DNA from: Suttonella indologenes
GTDB taxonomy: Bacteria; Pseudomonadota; Gammaproteobacteria; Cardiobacteriales; Cardiobacteriaceae
Assembly (NCBI RefSeq): GCF_900460215.1
Contig: NZ_UHIA01000004.1
Location: 690,001 to 754,000 of the forward strand
DNA length: 64,000 nt
Direction: 5' to 3'
Shown here: positions 8,699-16,598 of the stretch, one piece after another
How positions within the stretch are numbered: position 1 is the stretch's first letter
Layout: each line of letters begins with the position of its first letter
Notes under the pieces: model-generated
What the model saw: the letters and a program-made list of their open reading frames with translations, nothing else
Told to the model about the DNA's origin: nothing
Databases searched by the model: none
Program-made: the position numbers and the translations under genes

Positions 8699-9776
8699 AT
8701 GAACGCTTCTTACCGACATCTTACACTTTCAGAACGGGAAAGCATAATGATTCTGCTCGCTCAAGGCAAAAAACAGTCCGAGATTGCCCGACAATTAGGG
8801 CGGAGCTGCAGCACCATTTCCCGTGAGCTAAAAAGGCATGCACTCAAAGTATATCGAGCGAGTTCGGCGCACAGCAGCTATCAAAAGCATCGGAAAAAGT
8901 GCAAAGCGATACCCAAATTAAAACGGGCGGAATATAGTCGGAGAAGTGAAAAAGTAGTACAAGGCGGCGAGCCGCAGACAGTACAAGAGCGTACGGCAAG
9001 GCGAGCCAACGCCGTAATAGTTTTTCAATTCTTTGACTATATCGTCATTTGGTGCAAAGCAAGGTGTTAGACGGCAAGTGGTCGCCCGAACAGCTCAGCA
9101 AGCGCTTAGAATTTGAAAAATCTGATTTATCGATCAGTTTCAATACGGTTTACCGCGCGATTCATCAAGGTTGGCTAGATATCAGCGAAGGCAAAGCAAG
9201 CCGAAAATTACGCCATAAAGGCAGAACAAGACGGAGAAAAATCATCTTGAAAAGCGTGGAAAAATCACGATTTCGCATACATTGGAGGAACGCCCGATTT
9301 CAGCGCAAAACCGCAACCGTTTCGGACATTGGGAAGCGGATACGGTATTGGGTGTCGCAGGCGGTGCCTGTTTGCTTACTTTGACGGAACGCAAAAGCCG
9401 TTTTGAGTTGATGAAAAAGCTTGCAGGCAAAAAAGCATTGTTGGTTAAAGAGGCGATGATAACCCTGCTTACACCGCATAAATTACGGTCAATTACGCCG
9501 GATAGAGGCAAGTAATTTGCCAAACATAGTTTAGTTACGCAAACATTAGGCGCAGCCTTTTATTTCCCCGAGCCGCATCAGCCGTGGCAAAGGGGGACAA
9601 ATGAAAATACAAACGGGTTGCTCAGGGAGTTTTTCCCCAAGCAAAAGGATATAAACCGGTGGAGCGATGATTATATTCAATCGGTCGTTGACAAATTAAA
9701 TCTACGGCCGAGAAAGTGTTTAGGCTGGAAAACACCTTATGAAGTTTACTTTAAAAAAGTATTGCACTTGGTTTGA
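8699..9776 (+). pseudogene. IS30-family transposase, broken by MITE insertion, frameshift and stop
   Basis: N-terminal HTH segment MNASYRHLTLSERESIMILL...RQLGRSCSTISREL is typical of IS30. At 8933 a family A MITE interrupts the gene; removing it with one TA copy rejoins AEY to RHLVQSKVLDGKWSPEQ in frame. A second lesion near 9236-9241 (five A where six restore the frame) separates RTRRRK from RGKITISHTLEERP. A TAA at 9513-9515 replaces the expected Glu codon after ITPDRGK, and the frame then continues FAKHSLVTQTLGAAFYFPEP to the natural stop at 9774-9776. At least three independent inactivating events, so the copy is long dead. Confidence 0.92.
8933..9041. mobile_element. Family A Correia-like MITE (109 bp) inside IS30 transposase
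   Basis: Terminal inverted repeats TATAGTCGGAGAAGTG and CAATTCTTTGACTATA. The insertion point is a TA dinucleotide, and excision of 107 bp restores the transposase frame exactly. The interior GGCGAGCCGCAGACAGTAC and GGCAAGGCGAGCCAACGCC are the Correia-like core discussed in the findings. Confidence 0.93.
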
Positions 9777-9786
9777 CAATTCAAGT

Positions 9787-9813
9787 AATAAAAAGCCGCT
9801 TTGAAGCGGCTTT
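9787..9813. terminator. Bidirectional terminator hairpin
   Basis: AAAAAGCCGCTTTGAAGCGGCTTTTT just outside the IS30 right end and 10 nt from the stop of the minus-strand binding-protein gene, which it most likely serves. Confidence 0.8.
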
Positions 9814-9822
9814 TTATCTGTC

Positions 9823-10776
9823 TTAAGCAATTAAGGCGGTATCGGGTGCGCCGCCGCCGATGATTTTAGGATTGAGGTTGTAGAGTTCTTGGAAGAAATG
9901 GAGGATTTCTTCGCGCATTTGCGTGCTTCTGACCGCCATTAAGCCCGAATGGGGTAGGGCTTGTTGCAGCGCAGGGACGGGGGCGGGCATGTAGCCGGCG
10001 GCGATTTCCGCAGCGCTTTTCGGGTTGGCGGCGACCCAATCGACGGCATCCAGCAGGTCTTGATCGAGTGCGGCAAGGAATTCGGCGTTTTCAGCGGCAA
10101 ATGTTTCGGAAATCATTAAACCTGCCTGCGGTATACCTTTGCTGCTGCCGAAGCTGCGATTCCACCATGTGTCCAATACGATACCGCGTTCGACGCTAAT
10201 GCCGACTTGTTTGCCGCGTAGGATAGAGGCGCTGGCAAGCGGTTCCGGCAGAAGGGCGTAAGGGAAGTCTTGTTTGAGGAAGAGTCCTACAGATTCGGGC
10301 GGCGTGGCGGTGTAGGTGATATCGCCGAGTGTGATGTTTTCGCGTTTGCAGAGGATTTGCATGACTAAATCGGGCATGTCGCCTTTAAAAGGCATGACGA
10401 TTTTTTGTCCTATAAGTTGTGTCGCTTCGCCGAGCGGGCTGTTTTTGCTCATGATAGAGAGCAGTCCGCTGGTCATGATGTTGTGCAGCAGGACGGATTG
10501 TCCTTGGTTGCGCAAATTGGCGGCAACGTAGCTCGGTACGATGCTGGCTTGAATGCTGCCGCTGACCAAGCCTGCGCGCAGTTGATCGGGGCTGAGCCAG
10601 CTTTTAACTGAAAAGGGGCGGATGTTTTTCGCTTTGCCCATTTGTGCGGCAATGGCAAGCAGAACGGTCGGGCTGACCGGCGGCCCCCATAGGGTGAGCT
10701 TGTCTTGGGCGTGTAGCGGTAAGATGCTAGCAGCAGCGGCTGCGCTGCCGAGTTTTAGGAAATGACGGCGTTTCAT
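9823..10776 (-). CDS. Tat-exported ABC-type substrate-binding protein (NitT/TauT-like)
   Basis: A 317-residue protein beginning MKRRHFLKLGSAAAAASILP, a twin-arginine signal with AxA cleavage near LHAQ. The rest has the two-lobed fold features of NMT1/TauA-like binding proteins (WGPPVSPTVLLAIAA, a lysine/proline-rich hinge, and a C-terminal ELYNLNPKIIGG). It lies 15 bp downstream of an outer-membrane barrel gene on the same strand, so the two are almost certainly co-transcribed and should act on the same ligand. No permease or ATPase is adjacent. Tat export suggests folding or cofactor loading in the cytoplasm. The ligand is not evident; a metal or metal chelate is a guess from the neighbour. 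Confidence 0.8.
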   Translation of the reverse strand: MKRRHFLKLGSAAAAASILPLHAQDKLTLWGPPVSPTVLLAIAAQMGKAKNIRPFSVKSWLSPDQLRAGLVSGSIQASIVPSYVAANLRNQGQSVLLHNIMTSGLLSIMSKNSPLGEATQLIGQKIVMPFKGDMPDLVMQILCKRENITLGDITYTATPPESVGLFLKQDFPYALLPEPLASASILRGKQVGISVERGIVLDTWWNRSFGSSKGIPQAGLMISETFAAENAEFLAALDQDLLDAVDWVAANPKSAAEIAAGYMPAPVPALQQALPHSGLMAVRSTQMREEILHFFQELYNLNPKIIGGGAPDTALIA

Positions 10777-10791
10777 CGTTTGTCTCCTGAT

Positions 10792-12657
10792 TTAGAAATT
10801 GAAGTTAAAGCCGAGCCAGAAGGTACGTTCGGGGGCGGCGACGGCGATTGGCCTTTGCGCGGCAACGTGCGGTTGCTCGTTAAAGGCGTAATATTGGCGG
10901 TCAAAGAGGTTGTTTACGCCGGCGCTGAGGGCAAAGCGGTCGTTCCATTGCAGTCCGCCGTAGAGGTTTACCGCAGCATAGCTTTGATAATGCTTGGGAT
11001 TGTCAAAGCCAAGACCTGCGGCGCGATTGCTGTCCAGACGCTTGCTTTTATGGGCATAATGCAGGTTTGCGCCGAGGTTGTAGCTGCCGAAGGCGGTGTA
11101 ATCCCGCCAATCAAGGGCGACATCGGTTGTAAGTGGGCGTACATTGTAGAGCGGACGTTTGTCGCTGTCGTTTTCGCCGTATTGGTAGCGGATTTTGGCG
11201 CGCGCAGCGAGATTGTGGCTAAAGCTCTTGGCGGCTTCAAGTTCCGCGCCGATGAGGGTGGCATCGACATTGCGGCTGATGATATTGCCATTTAGCGGCA
11301 TAGCCGGACGGCGGATGCGGTCTAGGGTGATGAAATTATTGACTTTGTCATAGTCTATACTGGCTTTGATTTGCCAAGCCTCTGCCGCGTCGCCGCCGGC
11401 AATTTTGCCGTAATCGCGCCAAGCGCTGCCCTGCCATTGTCCGCTAAGGCTTAGGCGGTTATGGCGTTCCGGTTCAAGGAAGGGATTGCCAATCCAGCCG
11501 AGACCATTTTGTCCGACAAGAGCATGAAAACGTTCGGTATTGTCAGGTTGACGAATCAGACTGTCCAGTGCTATGCGGTATTTATGCTGTTCGTTCGGCG
11601 CAAATTCATAAGCTACCGCGACGCCGACGCCGTCGGTCGTGAGTTTGTCATCTACGCGCTTGCCGTAATGCATAAACCAGACATTATTTGGCGCGGGTGT
11701 TGCCGTAGCGGTATTTCGCGCTCTGGGATCGGCAGTTAAATGATCGTAGCTGATACCGGCGCTTAGGCGATGTTCAGGCGCGATTTGCCAGATATGGTCG
11801 TAGAAAATATGGAAGCGTTCGCTGTGTACGTCTGGAAAGCGGAAGGCGTTGCGCAGCGCTGCGCCCATCGGATTGATGAGAAAACGTTCGGCTTGATGTT
11901 CGTCATGCTCGTATTTCAGACCGAATTGTGAGCGGTGTTCGTCGTATTGCAGGCGGTAGTCGGCATCAAGGAATAAGCGTTGGCGGTCGATTTCCATTTT
12001 GATGCGCTGATTGGGGTTTGCCGGCGTTCGCAAGTCGAAATTGCTGGCGGAACGCGCCAAATCCACATGGCGGATATTGAAATTAAAGGTATTGCTTTGG
12101 TCTTGCGCACCGATTTTTGCGCCGGCAGTGAAAACTCTACGACGCGTGTCGAGCGCATCTATATTATGCTGAGGTTGTTTGTCATCACGGATATTGTCGC
12201 GGATAGCGCCAAGGCGGTATTCTTGATTGCTGTCGGGTACGAAGCCGAACATCAGCATTTGTCCGTCACGTTTATAGCCGGCATTGACGGAATTGCCGTT
12301 GCCGTCTTGATAATCTTTGAGTTCTTGGCGGTATGCCTGCGCGACCACATAGGCATTGGCGCCGCGTTGGCGGTATAGCATTCTTTGCGTATTGCCATGC
12401 GCGCTTACACTTGCGGCGGTATGGAAAGGCCGCTCAATATTGCCGGCGACGTCTTGCGCCACGCCGACATGGCTCCAAGCAGGCAGATAGTCGAATTGCA
12501 ATTCCTGTGGTTGAAGGAAATCCGTCTGCGGCGTGATAATCGGCGGCGGGGCAAAGCTAAGCTGCATGCCGTATTGCTCTGCGCTGGCAAGGTTTAAGGC
12601 TTCTTCCGCCATGGCAGCGGATACCGCTAGCAGCGGTAAATAAGTAAGTAAACGCAT
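10792..12657 (-). CDS. OprC/NosA-like outer-membrane receptor barrel, apparently plug-less
   Basis: A 621-residue protein with signal peptide MRLLTYLPLLAVSAAMA. From about residue 75 it resembles TonB-dependent copper receptors of the OprC/NosA group (DYQDGNGNSVNAGYKRDGQ, then FVPDSNQEYRLGA) and ends with the receptor C-terminus NNLFDRQYYAF ... TFWLGFNFNF with a terminal Phe. Only about 55 residues separate the signal peptide from the first barrel strands, whereas a plug domain needs about 130-150, and I see no TonB box or plug motifs. Either a barrel-only porin derived from a receptor or a protein using a partner plug. First gene of a two-gene transcript with the Tat binding protein; a 20-bp palindrome lies just upstream. 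Confidence 0.8.
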   Translation of the reverse strand: MRLLTYLPLLAVSAAMAEEALNLASAEQYGMQLSFAPPPIITPQTDFLQPQELQFDYLPAWSHVGVAQDVAGNIERPFHTAASVSAHGNTQRMLYRQRGANAYVVAQAYRQELKDYQDGNGNSVNAGYKRDGQMLMFGFVPDSNQEYRLGAIRDNIRDDKQPQHNIDALDTRRRVFTAGAKIGAQDQSNTFNFNIRHVDLARSASNFDLRTPANPNQRIKMEIDRQRLFLDADYRLQYDEHRSQFGLKYEHDEHQAERFLINPMGAALRNAFRFPDVHSERFHIFYDHIWQIAPEHRLSAGISYDHLTADPRARNTATATPAPNNVWFMHYGKRVDDKLTTDGVGVAVAYEFAPNEQHKYRIALDSLIRQPDNTERFHALVGQNGLGWIGNPFLEPERHNRLSLSGQWQGSAWRDYGKIAGGDAAEAWQIKASIDYDKVNNFITLDRIRRPAMPLNGNIISRNVDATLIGAELEAAKSFSHNLAARAKIRYQYGENDSDKRPLYNVRPLTTDVALDWRDYTAFGSYNLGANLHYAHKSKRLDSNRAAGLGFDNPKHYQSYAAVNLYGGLQWNDRFALSAGVNNLFDRQYYAFNEQPHVAAQRPIAVAAPERTFWLGFNFNF

Positions 12658-12673
12658 AGTCTCTCCTTGAAAT

Positions 12674-12693
12674 TGTTTATCAAATGATAAACA
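12674..12693. promoter_or_regulatory. Operator-like palindrome upstream of the receptor gene
   Basis: TGTTTATCAAATGATAAACA is a near-perfect 20-bp palindrome 17 nt upstream of the receptor start codon. The AT-rich GATAAAC half-sites are loosely reminiscent of Fur-type boxes but do not match the consensus well. A position overlapping the start region suggests repression. The regulator is unidentified. Confidence 0.55.
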
Positions 12694-12831
12694 TTCTGTT
12701 TAATATTCGCATGATTTATATCAAGTCCGAGCATAATTTTTTCTATCTATTTAAAAATAAAAATGATTTTTAAAGACAAAATGGTCAGCGGCAAAGAAAT
12801 GAAAAATGTAAAAATTTGTTGTTATTTGGGC

Positions 12832-12860
12832 TTTACAGCATCGGGGATTTGGCATATAGT
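12832..12860 (+). promoter_or_regulatory. Sigma70 promoter of 6S RNA
   Basis: TTTACA (12832-12837), a 17-nt spacer, and TATAGT (12855-12860) place the start near 12868-12869, exactly where the 6S closing stem begins. Confidence 0.8.
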
Positions 12861-12868
12861 GTGCGCAT

Positions 12869-13051
12869 GGTGCTGCTGTTAGGCGCGTGTTTCCAAAGAC
12901 CCCTTGACCCTAATTGCATTTTGCCTGGGAGTTAGACGCAGTCGGGCGAGCAAGCCTGCCTCGAGCAGGAAGCCCAAAGATGAGCAGAGACACCCACTTG
13001 AACCTCCTCGGTTCAAGGGCATATGGTAAGAACGGCCATAACGGTTGCACC
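12869..13051 (+). ncRNA. ssrS: 6S RNA
   Basis: About 183 nt, close to the 184 nt of E. coli 6S RNA, which binds the sigma70 holoenzyme and imitates an open promoter in stationary phase. The 3' half has the conserved hairpin CTTGAACCTCCTCGGTTCAAGGGC, which corresponds to the conserved 3' hairpin of gammaproteobacterial 6S RNA. The 5' GGTGC pairs with 3' GCACC to close the molecule. A strong promoter precedes and a terminator follows. The usual downstream neighbour ygfA/fau is not here. No protein gene is credible in this interval. End points are estimates from pairing. Confidence 0.85.
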
Positions 13052-13063
13052 TCCTAATTCTTA

Positions 13064-13093
13064 AAGCCACTTGATACGACAAGTGGCTTTTTT
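13064..13093 (+). terminator. Rho-independent terminator after 6S RNA
   Basis: Stem AAGCCACTTG / CAAGTGGCTT with loop ATACGA followed by six T. Confidence 0.85.
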
Positions 13094-13131
13094 ATTGCAC
13101 GCTTGCTTTGCTGCGGCAGCAGGCGGCGTAT

Positions 13132-13236
13132 TATAGTCTCTTCAGATTAAAATGATACGCCTTAAAACAACATATTGAAATATTTTTCAATATGTTGAAA
13201 ATTTTAATTGTCTCATTTTAATCTGAAGAAACTATA
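13132..13236. mobile_element. Family B palindromic MITE, copy 1 (105 bp)
   Basis: The whole element is close to a palindrome: TATAGTCTCTTCAGATTAAA at the left, its near-exact complement at the right, and a central AACATATTGAAA/TTTTCAATATGTT hairpin. It is nearly identical, in opposite orientation, to 19273-19377. No coding capacity. It ends 21 bp before the aldo/keto reductase start codon and could affect that gene's expression. Confidence 0.92.
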
Positions 13237-13257
13237 ACACCTTGATTGGGAGGAAAA

Positions 13258-14307
13258 ATGGAAAAGCGGAGATTGGGAAAGACCGATATCGAAGTCAGCG
13301 TAATTTGCTTAGGCACGATGACTTGGGGCGAGCAAAATACTTTGGTGCAGGCGCATGAACAATTGGACTATGCCTTGGCGCATGGGGTGAATTTTATTGA
13401 TACCGCCGAAATGTATCCGGTGCCGCCGCGCGAGCAAACTTATGCCAGTACGGAAGAAATCATCGGTCATTGGCTGAAAAAACGCGGCAAGCGCGATGAT
13501 ATTGTCTTAGCCAGCAAGGCGGCCGGTCCTGCGCGCGGCAATGACAATCAAAACTATATCCGCGGCGGTGCGAATTTCAGCAAAGCGCAATTGCATGAGG
13601 CTTGTAATGCCAGTTTAAAGCGTTTGCAAACTGATTATTTGGATTTGTATCAATTGCATTGGCCGGAGCGTCCGACAAATTGCTTCGGGCGTTTGGATTT
13701 TGATGCCGTGCAAGATACGGGAAAGGAAACGCCTTTTGTGGAAGTTTTGGAAACCTTGCAGGAGTTGCAGCAAGCCGGAAAAATCCGCCATATCGGTTTG
13801 TCGAACGAGACGCCTTGGGGATTGATGCAGTATTTGCGTTTGCATGAGAATCAGGGCTTGCCGCCGGTGGTAAGCGTGCAAAATCCCTATAATTTGCTCA
13901 ATCGCAGCTATGAAGTGGGTTTGGCGGAAATGTCTATCCGCGAGCAGGCGGGTTTATTGGCGTATTCGCCTTTGGCATTCGGTGTGTTATCGGGAAAATA
14001 TCGCCACGGCGCTAAGCCGGAGGGTGCGCGTTTGACGCAGTTTGATCGCTTTGTGCGCTATACCAAACCGCAGGCTTTTGCAGCGGTGGAACGCTATGCC
14101 GCTATTGCCGAAGCGGCAGGATTGAGCTTGGCTACGATGGCATTGGCTTTTGTCAATCAGCGTCAATTTGTAAGTAGCAATATCATTGGCGCGACCAATT
14201 TGACGCAATTGGCGGAAAATATTGCCAGCCATGAAGTGCGTTTAAGTGCCGATACTTTAGCCGCGATTGATGCGGTACATGCCGATATCAGCAATCCTTG
14301 TCCCTAA
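13258..14307 (+). CDS. tas: Tas-like aldo/keto reductase
   Basis: NADP(H)-dependent aldo/keto reductase, 349 residues. The ATG at 13258 is chosen because GGGAGG lies 5 nt upstream and it gives the family start MEKRRLGKTDIEVSVICLGTM. The catalytic tetrad is visible: Asp and Tyr in NFIDTAEMYP, Lys in VLASKAAGP, His in YQLHWPER. The conserved FGRL segment and QNPYNLLNR are typical of the E. coli Tas/YeaE group. Physiological substrate unknown. It is followed closely by a hydrolase gene. Confidence 0.9.
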   Translation: MEKRRLGKTDIEVSVICLGTMTWGEQNTLVQAHEQLDYALAHGVNFIDTAEMYPVPPREQTYASTEEIIGHWLKKRGKRDDIVLASKAAGPARGNDNQNYIRGGANFSKAQLHEACNASLKRLQTDYLDLYQLHWPERPTNCFGRLDFDAVQDTGKETPFVEVLETLQELQQAGKIRHIGLSNETPWGLMQYLRLHENQGLPPVVSVQNPYNLLNRSYEVGLAEMSIREQAGLLAYSPLAFGVLSGKYRHGAKPEGARLTQFDRFVRYTKPQAFAAVERYAAIAEAAGLSLATMALAFVNQRQFVSSNIIGATNLTQLAENIASHEVRLSADTLAAIDAVHADISNPCP

Positions 14308-14308
14308 A

Positions 14309-15190
14309 ATGCGAGGCGAAGAAATTGTTATTGATTTGCCGCATATCCGCTTGGCGGGATTGCGCTTCGGGCAGGGCAGGCATATCGTTTTCGCCCTGCA
14401 CGGCTGGTTGGATAATGCCATGAGCTTTGCGCCCTTGGCGGATGCTTTGGCACAAGATGATCTGACGATTATCGCTTTAGATTTTGCCGGACACGGGCAT
14501 AGCGCCCATCGCCCGCGTGCCAGCGGCTATCATTTCAGCGATTATTTGCGCGATGTGATTTTGGCGGCGGATTATCTGGGTATTCAACGTTTGGATTTGC
14601 TTTGTCATTCTATGGGCGCGGCGGTGGCGACCTTATTGGCAGGCGCTTTTCCCGAGCGCGTGGTGCGTTTGGCCTGCATCGAATTGTATGGCGTGGCGAG
14701 CGTTTCCGATGATGAACCGTTGCCGCAGCGTTTTCGCAACAATCTGATGCAATTGGATTATATGCAAAGTCGTCCCGAAAAAGTCTATCAAGATTTTGAC
14801 GCCCTGATGCGGGCGCGTTTGAGCGCAGGCGAGATGCGGGCGGAAAATGCGGCTTTGCTGCTCTCGCGCAATACCAGCAAAGGCTATGAAGGCTACCGCT
14901 TTTTAAGCGATCGCCGCTTGCGCATTTGGCAGCCCAACCTATTGAGCGAGGCGCAGATGATGAGCTTTATTGAAGCGATCGAAGCCCCCGTCTTGATGAT
15001 TGAAGCCGAGCAGGGCTATGCGCCGCATTGGGCGTTTTTGCCGCCGCGTTACGCCGCGACGCGTGATATTCAAGTGCAGCGTTTGACGGGTGTGCATCAT
15101 GTGCATATGGATGCGCCTTTGGCGGTAGCCGCCTGTTTACGGGAATTTTGGCGCAGCCGTCCGCTAGAAATGAATATGGATAATATATGA
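14309..15190 (+). CDS. Alpha/beta-fold hydrolase
   Basis: About 293 residues from the ATG at 14309, which follows the reductase stop by 1 nt (an in-frame start at 14267 would overlap that gene). Features: oxyanion segment HGWLDNAMSF, GHGHSAH, nucleophile elbow LCHSMGAAV (GxSxG-like with Cys-His before Ser), late Asp or Glu in MIEAEQGY, and His in VHHVHMD. Cytoplasmic, no signal peptide. Probably an esterase or a C-C hydrolase; the substrate is not predictable. Co-transcribed with the reductase. Confidence 0.85.
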   Translation: MRGEEIVIDLPHIRLAGLRFGQGRHIVFALHGWLDNAMSFAPLADALAQDDLTIIALDFAGHGHSAHRPRASGYHFSDYLRDVILAADYLGIQRLDLLCHSMGAAVATLLAGAFPERVVRLACIELYGVASVSDDEPLPQRFRNNLMQLDYMQSRPEKVYQDFDALMRARLSAGEMRAENAALLLSRNTSKGYEGYRFLSDRRLRIWQPNLLSEAQMMSFIEAIEAPVLMIEAEQGYAPHWAFLPPRYAATRDIQVQRLTGVHHVHMDAPLAVAACLREFWRSRPLEMNMDNI

Positions 15191-15285
15191 GGCTCTAGAG
15201 TCGAGTATTCTCGCAGCGGAGAAGCATTATTGGCGATGCCTGAATATGCGCATATTGAAGTGTTTCAGATTAATGCGATTAACCC
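15191..15285 (+). pseudogene. Short remnant reading frame
   Basis: A stop-terminated open stretch after the hydrolase reads VEYSRSGEALLAMPEYAHIEVFQINAINPS, with no start codon or ribosome site of its own. It looks protein-like in composition, so it may be the tail of a deleted gene. I do not recognise the family. A weak hairpin (AAGCC-CCAA-GGCTT then TCTTTTCTT) follows near 15291. Confidence 0.3.
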
Positions 15286-15435
15286 CTCATAAGCCCCAAG
15301 GCTTTCTTTTCTTGAATTTACGGATACAGTCTTTAGAGCTTAAGCATCAGCGCCTGTGAATGCTTGCAGGCTTGCGCAAGATTTGCTACTGTCAGCAGTG
15401 TAGATGGTCTGCAAACTAGATGAAAGGAGTTTTCC

Positions 15436-15726
15436 ATGCAATTTAATATCACAGGTAAACATTTAGACATTAGTGATGCGCTGCGCGAACAAGTGGAAGC
15501 CATGCTGACGCGTTTGGAGCAGGTGAACGAACATGTCACTAGCGCCCAAGTTACCTTGCAAGTGGAAAAGCACGAAAAACTTGCCGAAGCAACGCTTCAC
15601 ATTGCAGGCAGCAAAGATGTGCACGGCGATGCACGGCATGAAGATATGTATCAAGCCCTGAGCCTGTTAGAGGAAAAACTGGAGCGTCAGCTGCAAAAAA
15701 TCAAAAACAAAGCCGACGCGCATTAA
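15436..15726 (+). CDS. hpf: Ribosome hibernation promoting factor (short HPF/YfiA family)
   Basis: A 96-residue protein, MQFNITGKHLDISDALREQVE, ending ERQLQKIKNKADAH, matching short HPF (95 in E. coli). It binds the 30S decoding region and promotes 100S dimers in stationary phase. A clear AAAGGAG site lies 8 nt upstream of the ATG. In most gammaproteobacteria hpf follows rpoN; here it stands alone between a gene remnant and an ATPase gene, with its own terminator. Confidence 0.95.
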   Translation: MQFNITGKHLDISDALREQVEAMLTRLEQVNEHVTSAQVTLQVEKHEKLAEATLHIAGSKDVHGDARHEDMYQALSLLEEKLERQLQKIKNKADAH

Positions 15727-15734
15727 TCAAACAC

Positions 15735-15767
15735 AGGCATACGCTTAGGCGTATGCCTTTTATTTTT
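15735..15767 (+). terminator. Rho-independent terminator after hpf
   Basis: 10-bp stem AGGCATACGC/GCGTATGCCT, TTAG loop, then TTTATTTTTT. Confidence 0.9.
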
Positions 15768-15778
15768 TCAGAGACATC

Positions 15779-16597
15779 ATGAGTATTCCCCATCAAGCCA
15801 TTACCCTGCTCGGTCATTCGGGCATCGGCAAAACCACGCTGAGCCATTTGCTGCAACAGGCGGGTTGGTACCATTATTCGGGCGATTACCGCATTGCCAC
15901 GCGCTATTTAAACGAAGCAATTAGCGATTGGCTGGCGGCTATTGCCGCGACGGTGCCGATATTTGCCGCCTTATTGGCGCGCGATGCCTTGCAAATTGGC
16001 GGAAAAGTGCGGATTGAGCAATTGGCGGTCTTATCCGCCTATATCGGTAAAATCGGGCGGCAGGGATTGCCTTATCAGGAATTTTGCGCGCGCCAGCAAG
16101 CCTTTGCGGCGGCGGAAAAGCAGGCGATGTACGATATCGAGCGTTTTATGCCCTTGGCGCGCGCGCGTCATCAAGCCGCATGGTTTATCAATGATGCCGG
16201 CGGCAGTTTGGGCGAATACGCCGCCGACGGCGCTTTGATGAATTTTATTGCCGAGCGCACTTTGCTGGTCTATCTGGATGCGGATGAGGATTTGCAGCAA
16301 GAATTGGAAGCCCGTGCGGCAAAATATCCCAAACCGATTTGCTATCATCCTGATTTTCTGGCGCAGATGGTCGAGCAATACGGCGCTAAAACAGGTATCA
16401 GGCATGCCGATGATTTTGACAGCGACGACTTTTTGCGCTTTGTCGGTCCGCAATTACTGCGCCACCGCCGCGAGAATTATCGCGCTTTAGCGGCGCAATA
16501 CGGTGTTTTACTGCCGGTCAAAGCCGTTTGGGCTTGTCGCAACGCCGATGAATTTTTGGCTTTATTAAGCCGCGCTTATCAAGAACAGAGAGGATAA
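15779..16597 (+). CDS. P-loop ATPase of unknown role
   Basis: A 272-residue cytoplasmic protein with a Walker A motif GHSGIGKTTLSHL near residue 11 and a possible second acidic site WFINDAGGS. It resembles conserved gammaproteobacterial ATPases of about 270 residues that have no assigned function. It is 1 nt upstream of the MetA gene, so the two are translated from one message; the same operon continues through RarD, a lipoprotein and PhaR. Confidence 0.75.
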   Translation: MSIPHQAITLLGHSGIGKTTLSHLLQQAGWYHYSGDYRIATRYLNEAISDWLAAIAATVPIFAALLARDALQIGGKVRIEQLAVLSAYIGKIGRQGLPYQEFCARQQAFAAAEKQAMYDIERFMPLARARHQAAWFINDAGGSLGEYAADGALMNFIAERTLLVYLDADEDLQQELEARAAKYPKPICYHPDFLAQMVEQYGAKTGIRHADDFDSDDFLRFVGPQLLRHRRENYRALAAQYGVLLPVKAVWACRNADEFLALLSRAYQEQRG

Positions 16598-16598
16598 G

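Larger units (their letters stand above)
8617..9784 (+). mobile_element. IS30-family insertion sequence, inactivated
   Basis: Imperfect terminal inverted repeats of 23 bp are present at 8617-8639 (starting TTGAATTTACAATCC) and 9762-9784; about 19 of 23 positions match. The element is 1168 bp including a 107-bp net MITE insertion, so about 1061 bp originally, the usual size for IS30. It contains one decayed transposase gene. An isolated copy of the left end occurs at 28130. Confidence 0.9.

Noticed and set aside
10762..11295. 177-codon plus-strand frame opposite the receptor gene
   Set aside because: Antisense to a clear outer-membrane receptor frame that keeps signal peptide and C-terminal Phe.
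12879..13082. 67-codon minus-strand frame
   Set aside because: Lies antisense to the 6S RNA gene, which has promoter, conserved hairpin and terminator.
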